Shown here piece after piece: positions 59,590 to 64,000 of a DNA stretch of 64,000 bases (position 1 is the first letter of the stretch; every line of letters starts with the position of its first letter). Source of the stretch: JBBQWT01 sp038210375 (GTDB lineage: Bacteria; Acidobacteriota; Terriglobia; Terriglobales; Acidobacteriaceae); assembly GCA_038210375.1 (NCBI GenBank), contig JBBQWT010000008.1, forward strand, positions 1-64,000. The letters run 5' to 3'. The translations under genes were made by a program, and so were the position numbers. Under the pieces are notes generated by a model. It was not told the DNA's origin and did no database searches. It saw nothing but the letters and a program-made list of their open reading frames with translations.

Positions 59590-60120
59590 TCACATAGTGC
59601 GGCCCGGCCCGCCGGGGCCTGAGCCAAGGTACGCGGCTGCGGTCCCCGACGGCATCAACACCCAAAGGGTATAAACACCGAGGGCGGTGCCGAAAGGAAT
59701 GGAGAAGAGCGCCAGGATTCCCAGGATGACCGCCAGCATCCGTGCCCAGGGGGCGCGGTGCATCAGCCCCCATCCCGCGGCGAGACTCAATGCTCCTTTA
59801 CAGATAATGAGAAGGGAAATTCCGCCGAGCAGTGGGCGCACGAAGGGCGGAGCGTCCCCCAAGGTCACCAACCGCTGGGTGAGAAATACCACCAGCCCCG
59901 CGAAAATCAGCAGCACGCTGTACACAATCCACACAATGGAAAGGGTGTGCAGATGGCTTTGCAGCCGGCGCGCGGGAGTGTCCACCGGATCCAGATGCGC
60001 CCCCGCCAGGAGCGGATTGGGAGTGATCACGCCAGCCGGGACCGCCGGCGTGCGTTTGCCGCAAACGCTGCAGAATTGTTGTCCCGGGGCAATCTGATTG
60101 CCGCAACCATCGCAAAACAT
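59590..60120 (-). CDS. Zinc-ribbon membrane protein
   Basis: A 176-residue protein beginning MFCDGCGNQIAPGQQFCSVCG, a double-CxxC zinc ribbon, then three or four hydrophobic segments (SIVWIVYSVLLIFAGLVVFL; LLGGISLLIICKGALSLAAGWGL; MLAVILGILALFSIPFGTALGVYTLWVL). The second half resembles DUF2127-like membrane modules in small proteins of unknown role. It is 220 bases upstream of the coiled-coil gene on the same strand and is probably not in that operon. The function is unknown. Confidence 0.8.
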   Translation of the reverse strand: MFCDGCGNQIAPGQQFCSVCGKRTPAVPAGVITPNPLLAGAHLDPVDTPARRLQSHLHTLSIVWIVYSVLLIFAGLVVFLTQRLVTLGDAPPFVRPLLGGISLLIICKGALSLAAGWGLMHRAPWARMLAVILGILALFSIPFGTALGVYTLWVLMPSGTAAAYLGSGPGGPGRTM

Positions 60121-60283
60121 AGGGTATGACCTCGTGGAATTACCTTAAGCTCGATGCCAAGGATACCTCAGGATGATGCGGGGTTCTTTACTTTTTACGC
60201 GCCCGATCAATTGCCCTCGTTAGACTGACAACCGATCATCAAGATTGTCAGGGCGGAAGTCTGTCTGCCTTTCGCGCCCTCAA

Positions 60284-62053
60284 TTAAGGAACAAATCGCA
60301 GAAAGGTCACGCCGTAACCCGGCTGCGTAAACTTCATCACCGCGGTTACCGGCAGAGCGCTTTCCGCGGGGCCTTTGGTTACGTCGGTGGTGGCGTCGAT
60401 GGTCAGCCGGGTGGCGGAGCGAAAAGCGCCCAGCTCGCTTATATTAAGGTTCACGCTGCGGCTGGCGCCGCCACTGTCGTTGTCGGCCGCGGTCTTCACC
60501 GCATGATTGGCGATCATCACCACCGTGCTGCCGTCACTCTTCTGCACCGCTAGAATTTCCTCGGCGCCGGAATCGGTGTTGTCGAGCCTGCGCATCTTTC
60601 CCGGCGCATCGCCCAGGTAGCGCGACAACCAGTAATCCACCCAGTAGCTGAGGAAGGGCGCCGCGGTCTGCTGGTTCACCTCGCCATATTGTGGATCGGA
60701 ATAATAATCCCAGTGGTAGAGTGCCCGGGCCCCGGCCTTTCCCAGTTGGGCGAAGACGTAGGGCCGCCATCCGGCAAAGAACGAGCTGGATCCGCGCTGG
60801 TCGGCCACAAATTTGGTTCCATTACAAGCGCTGATTCCGCCGCCCTTGTCGTAGTCGGCGTTCACGTTATTTTCGGTCACCCAGACCGGCACCGCCGCCA
60901 GCGCGGGATTGGTCTTCAACTGCGAATACAGATAGCTCACCGTGGCGGCGAACTGCGGAACCGTGTTTAGCAACATCTGGTCGGTGTCATTACGGTTGCA
61001 GCTCGAGTAGTAGTGCGTCCCCAGGATATCGACTTGCGCCTTCACGTTGGCAACGAATGGGGGCATGGTTTTTTGCGTTTCGGTTCCGAAATCGGCGAGT
61101 TCGACCGCCACAAACTTCAAGGTGGGGTCAGCGGCCTGCATCGCCGGCACCGTGGTGTTGTAAAGCTTCGCATATTCAGCAGCGGATATTCCGTTGATAT
61201 TGGGCTCGTTATAGATACCCCAGTAGCGAATAGGAAAAGGGCTGGGGGACGCGTGGCGCACGCCGCCGGCGTCGGTGAATCCTCCCAGGTTGTAATAGCG
61301 CACCAGGTTGGCGGCATACCCCGAAAATTCGCTGTAGGTGTTATCGCGCAGCACGCCGCCGCTGGTGTACATGAACGCCGGAGCAAACGCCACCTGGAAC
61401 TCAGGACTGTGATCGGTCACGCTCAAGACCGGGGTCAGCACACCGTCGAGCCGGCTGAAATCCCACGTGGTGGCTGTTTTCTGGGGGATGTCCTGCGAGA
61501 CCGCCTGGATGCGCATGTGCCTTCCGCCAAGCTGGTTCAAGGCGTCGGTGGCGGTGGGATGTTCGCGGAAAAATGCGTCGCTGAATTCAGCGGGCTGGAA
61601 CGACGTGGTCATGAACACATCGAATACCCCGGTGATATCGGGATGAACCTTCGCGATGGCGTTGACCACCAGGTTGAGGGAGAAGGTCCCGCTCGAGGCC
61701 GCATCGGAGGCGAGGATGTTTACCACGTAGGTGCCCGCCGGGGTGCCCGCTACGGTGAATGTGACCTTGCCCGCGTTCCCTGCCCCGGGATTTTCGTAAA
61801 CCGCGGTTACGCCCGCGGGCAGCGGCGCGGCTTGCAGCGTGATGGCGCCGGAATCCCCTGCCGGCCGGGTAACGGTCAAAGTCAAGGCAGCGGGTGTGCC
61901 GTCAGGCAAGGCATCGAGATTGGCGGCGCCCGCGGTCACCACCAGAGGCTGCGCAACGGCGGGCGGCGCGCTTCCGCTATTCATCGCGCCCCCGCCGCAG
62001 CCGGCCACGAAGAGCAGAAGAGTTGATATCAGTGCGAGACGGATGCGGGGCAT
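60284..62053 (-). CDS. Lipoprotein with Ig-like domain and clan GH-A-like hydrolase domain
   Basis: A 589-residue lipoprotein (lipobox FVAGC). Residues 30-130 form an Ig-like domain (ITLQAAPLPAGVTAVYENPG; GTYVVNILASDAASSG). The rest is a TIM-barrel of GH39/GH5 type: the acid/base Glu is in RYWGIYNEPNINGIS and the nucleophile Glu in VPVWVTENNVNAD, on the expected strands 4 and 7, and a beta-sandwich finishes the protein (residues 500-589). The substrate is not evident. The ATG at 62053 was chosen because the signal peptide starts there. It is divergent from the adenosine deaminase gene. Confidence 0.82.
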   Translation of the reverse strand: MPRIRLALISTLLLFVAGCGGGAMNSGSAPPAVAQPLVVTAGAANLDALPDGTPAALTLTVTRPAGDSGAITLQAAPLPAGVTAVYENPGAGNAGKVTFTVAGTPAGTYVVNILASDAASSGTFSLNLVVNAIAKVHPDITGVFDVFMTTSFQPAEFSDAFFREHPTATDALNQLGGRHMRIQAVSQDIPQKTATTWDFSRLDGVLTPVLSVTDHSPEFQVAFAPAFMYTSGGVLRDNTYSEFSGYAANLVRYYNLGGFTDAGGVRHASPSPFPIRYWGIYNEPNINGISAAEYAKLYNTTVPAMQAADPTLKFVAVELADFGTETQKTMPPFVANVKAQVDILGTHYYSSCNRNDTDQMLLNTVPQFAATVSYLYSQLKTNPALAAVPVWVTENNVNADYDKGGGISACNGTKFVADQRGSSSFFAGWRPYVFAQLGKAGARALYHWDYYSDPQYGEVNQQTAAPFLSYWVDYWLSRYLGDAPGKMRRLDNTDSGAEEILAVQKSDGSTVVMIANHAVKTAADNDSGGASRSVNLNISELGAFRSATRLTIDATTDVTKGPAESALPVTAVMKFTQPGYGVTFLRFVP

Positions 62054-62179
62054 ACCTTGTTTTACCCGACAGCAGCTGAGGATGTCCACGGAGCGGAAAA
62101 TACACACGCTCGGTACCGCGGGAATAATTTTCCGATTCTTGTAGAATCCGACTGAACTTTTGATTTTTGCGGAGGCGCC

Positions 62180-63733
62180 ATGTCTCGCAGGCCAATTTGG
62201 TTTCTCTTAATGCTGCTCGTCCTGGCGGTCTCCGCGGGTGCGCAAACTCAGCCTGGGTCACGGCTGGAAGCCGCTGCGGCGGAACGGCTGGAAGCGATTC
62301 GCGATCACCCGCAGTTGCTCGTCCCATTTCTGCGGCAGTTGCCCAAGGGTGGCGACCTGCACAATCACCTCAGCGGCGCGGTCTATGCCGAGAGCTTTTT
62401 GCAGTACGCCGCCGACGACGGATTGTGCATCGACGCCCAGGCGCTGGCGTTCGCGCCCGCTCCCTGCGATGCCGCTCACGGGCGCCCTCCGGCCAGCCAG
62501 GCATTTGGCGACCCTGCGCTCTACCGCCAGATGATCGACAGTTTTTCCATGCGGCATTTCGTCCCCGGCGCGCAATCGGGACACGATCATTTCTTCGACA
62601 CCTTCGGAAAATTCCGGCTGGTCTCACGCCCGGCGCACCTGGCGGAGATGCTGGCCGAAGTGCGCGCGCGCGCTGCCGCCGAGAATGTTCTCTACCTCGA
62701 ACTGATCCTCGACCCCACCGGCGGCGCCGCCGCGCGCTTTGCCGCCGGCGCACCAGCGCCTGAAACCAACCTCGAAGCAGCGCGCACGCGAGTGTTGGCC
62801 GCGGGATTGAACGAAGTGGTGAACAATGCGCGCATGAACCTGGACCAGGCCGAAAGCAAATCGCAATCCCTCCTGCATTGCGAGGCCCCGGCGCCCAGCC
62901 CGGGCTGCGCCGTGGTGGTGCGTTACGTCGCCGAAGTCCACCGGGGCTTGTCGCCCGCCCAGGTATTTGACGAAATGGTCACGGGATTTGAGCTCGCCGG
63001 AAAAGATTCACGCCTGGTTGGAGTCAACCTGGTCATGCCCGAAGACGCTTACGTCGAAATGCACGACTTCGATCTGCACATGAACATGATGGATTACCTG
63101 CATGGCGTATATCCCCGGGTACACATCAGCCTGCACGCCGGCGAGCTTGCTCCCGGCTTGGTGCCGCCTGAAGGCTTGCGCGATCACATTCGAAAGTCCA
63201 TCGCGGTCGGCCACGCGGAGCGCATCGGTCACGGGGTCGATGTGATGTATGAGGATGATGCCCGCGGGTTATTGCGAACCATGGCGCAGCGCCACATCCT
63301 GGTGGAAATCTGCCTGACCAGCAACGATGCCATTCTGGGCGTGCGCGGCGGCGACCACCCGCTGCCCGCTTATCTTCGCTATGGGGTGCCGGTGGCCATT
63401 GCCACCGACGACGCCGGGGTTTCACGCTCCGACATGACCCAGGAATATCTTCGCGCGGTGGAAACTTACGGGTTGGGTTACCGCGAGCTGAAGAACATGA
63501 TTCGCGACAGCATCGAATACAGTTTTCTTTCCGGCGCCAGCCTGTGGATGGGATCCAACCGTACCGGACCCCACCGCCGCATGAACTCCGCATGCGCCGG
63601 CCAGGGGGCGGCGGCAATTCCATCACTCCCTTGCAAGAATTTTCTGGCGCAAAGCGACCGCGCCACCATGCAATGGAAGCTGGAACAGGAGCTCAGGAAA
63701 TTCGAGGGAGCCGCCGGCGCCGCTGCTGAATAG
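62180..63733 (+). CDS. Secreted adenosine deaminase family protein
   Basis: A 517-residue exported amidohydrolase. After a signal peptide (FLLMLLVLAVSAGAQ) it has the metal motif GDLHNHLSGA, HISLHAGEL, RIGHGVDVMYE and the Asp pair ATDDAGVSRS, all typical of adenosine deaminase. An insert between residues 85 and 130 and the secretion signal make it resemble extracellular ADGF-type enzymes more than cytoplasmic Add. It would convert extracellular adenosine to inosine. The ATG at 62180 has GGAGG four bases upstream; TAGAAT at 62142-62147 may be its -10. Confidence 0.88.
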   Translation: MSRRPIWFLLMLLVLAVSAGAQTQPGSRLEAAAAERLEAIRDHPQLLVPFLRQLPKGGDLHNHLSGAVYAESFLQYAADDGLCIDAQALAFAPAPCDAAHGRPPASQAFGDPALYRQMIDSFSMRHFVPGAQSGHDHFFDTFGKFRLVSRPAHLAEMLAEVRARAAAENVLYLELILDPTGGAAARFAAGAPAPETNLEAARTRVLAAGLNEVVNNARMNLDQAESKSQSLLHCEAPAPSPGCAVVVRYVAEVHRGLSPAQVFDEMVTGFELAGKDSRLVGVNLVMPEDAYVEMHDFDLHMNMMDYLHGVYPRVHISLHAGELAPGLVPPEGLRDHIRKSIAVGHAERIGHGVDVMYEDDARGLLRTMAQRHILVEICLTSNDAILGVRGGDHPLPAYLRYGVPVAIATDDAGVSRSDMTQEYLRAVETYGLGYRELKNMIRDSIEYSFLSGASLWMGSNRTGPHRRMNSACAGQGAAAIPSLPCKNFLAQSDRATMQWKLEQELRKFEGAAGAAAE

Positions 63734-63748
63734 AGTTCAAATATCTGG

Positions 63749-63821
63749 AGCCGAAGACGGGAGTCGAACCCGTGACCTACGGTTTACGAAACCGTTGCTC
63801 TGCCAACTGAGCTACTTCGGC
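63749..63821 (-). tRNA. tRNA-Thr (anticodon CGT)
   Basis: On the minus strand a 73-base cloverleaf is complete: acceptor GCCGAAG/CTTCGGC, D arm GCTC..GAGC, anticodon stem ACGGT/ACCGT with loop TTCGTAA (anticodon CGT, Thr), T arm ACGGG-TTCGACT-CCCGT, discriminator T. CCA is not encoded. It reads ACG codons. It is convergent with the adenosine deaminase gene. Confidence 0.96.
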
Positions 63822-63919
63822 CCTGTTCGGAAAGAAGTGTAGCAATTCATCAAATGAGATCACACGAACCGCGAAATCGTTCCTTTAGAAGTCATGTGAT
63901 ATGCCATCAGGACCCGCTG

Positions 63920-64000
63920 TCAGTCCGCCCATTCGATCAGCGCCCAATTGAGAAGCACTCGTTCTCGATCCTCGATAGCTTTCGCGTTCCAAGTACCATC
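63920..64000 (-). CDS. C-terminal fragment of an unidentified gene
   Basis: A frame from the window edge reads DGTWNAKAIEDRERVLLNWA and LIEWAD before a TGA at 63920-63922. The composition is protein-like and helical, but the piece is too short (26 codons) to name. Its 5' part lies beyond the window. Confidence 0.35.
   Translation of the reverse strand, partial: DGTWNAKAIEDRERVLLNWALIEWAD

Noticed and set aside
61013..62026. 337-codon plus-strand frame opposite the GH-like lipoprotein
   Set aside because: No motifs, composition typical of an antisense shadow, and the minus-strand gene has a lipobox and catalytic Glu motifs.
1..64000. CRISPR arrays, insertion sequences or prophage
   Set aside because: No regularly spaced repeats, transposase, integrase or phage structural genes were found.

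Overview
This 64 kb window looks like a stretch of chromosome from an Acidobacteriota bacterium, probably class Terriglobia or a close relative. The evidence is three consecutive genes for the acidobacterial 'VWFA-related' secreted protein family, the recurrent intergenic repeats that resemble those of this phylum, high-GC coding sequence, and a mixture of MglA-type GTPases, PilT and small zinc-ribbon proteins. No phage, insertion sequence or CRISPR array was found. The organism assignment is an inference from gene content.

Layout. 1-7,100 is a translation block: the end of rpsU, a CxxC zinc-ribbon protein, mtaB, then infC-rpmI-rplT-pheS-pheT. infC appears to start at an ATC codon and PheT is a short form. 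7,100-9,800 holds a palindromic repeat element, a Tat-exported PLP aminotransferase, a zapB-like/zapA pair and a probable 6S RNA. 9,800-17,400 has an RluA-family pseudouridine synthase, three VWFA-related genes in alternating orientation, mglA and an M48 protease. 17,400-33,000 has a LysM/DUF4015 lipoprotein, ilvE with a structured leader, a type II NADH dehydrogenase, pilT, recX-alaS, a ThiF/MoeB-like protein, an APC permease, an ECF sigma factor with a small zinc-finger partner, aroK and an AI-2E family permease.

33,000-39,500 is a compact lysine/diaminopimelate operon (asd-lysC-dapB-dapA-dapD) followed by a dicarboxylate symporter. 39,500-42,000 is an accessory pocket with visibly lower GC. 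It holds two small secreted paralogues flanked by two genes that are each interrupted by one in-frame TAG. 42,000-49,000 returns to core genes: rnj, a threonine ammonia-lyase, an SH3/TPR-type secreted protein, uppP and ftsK. 49,009-49,747 is a gene-free mosaic of inverted repeats.

49,700-59,400, on the minus strand, is the most interesting region. It is a tightly packed run encoding a coiled-coil protein, a protein with a predicted longin/roadblock-like cytoplasmic domain plus one membrane segment plus an OmpA domain, a Ras-like GTPase lacking the usual catalytic Gln, a hybrid histidine kinase with receiver and HPt, and a metallo-beta-lactamase/receiver fusion, followed by an M28 peptidase. 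I propose this is an envelope-to-cytoplasm signalling module linking a small GTPase to a phosphorelay. The window closes with a zinc-ribbon membrane protein, a clan GH-A-like lipoprotein, a secreted adenosine deaminase, tRNA-Thr(CGT) and the tail of an unrecognised gene.
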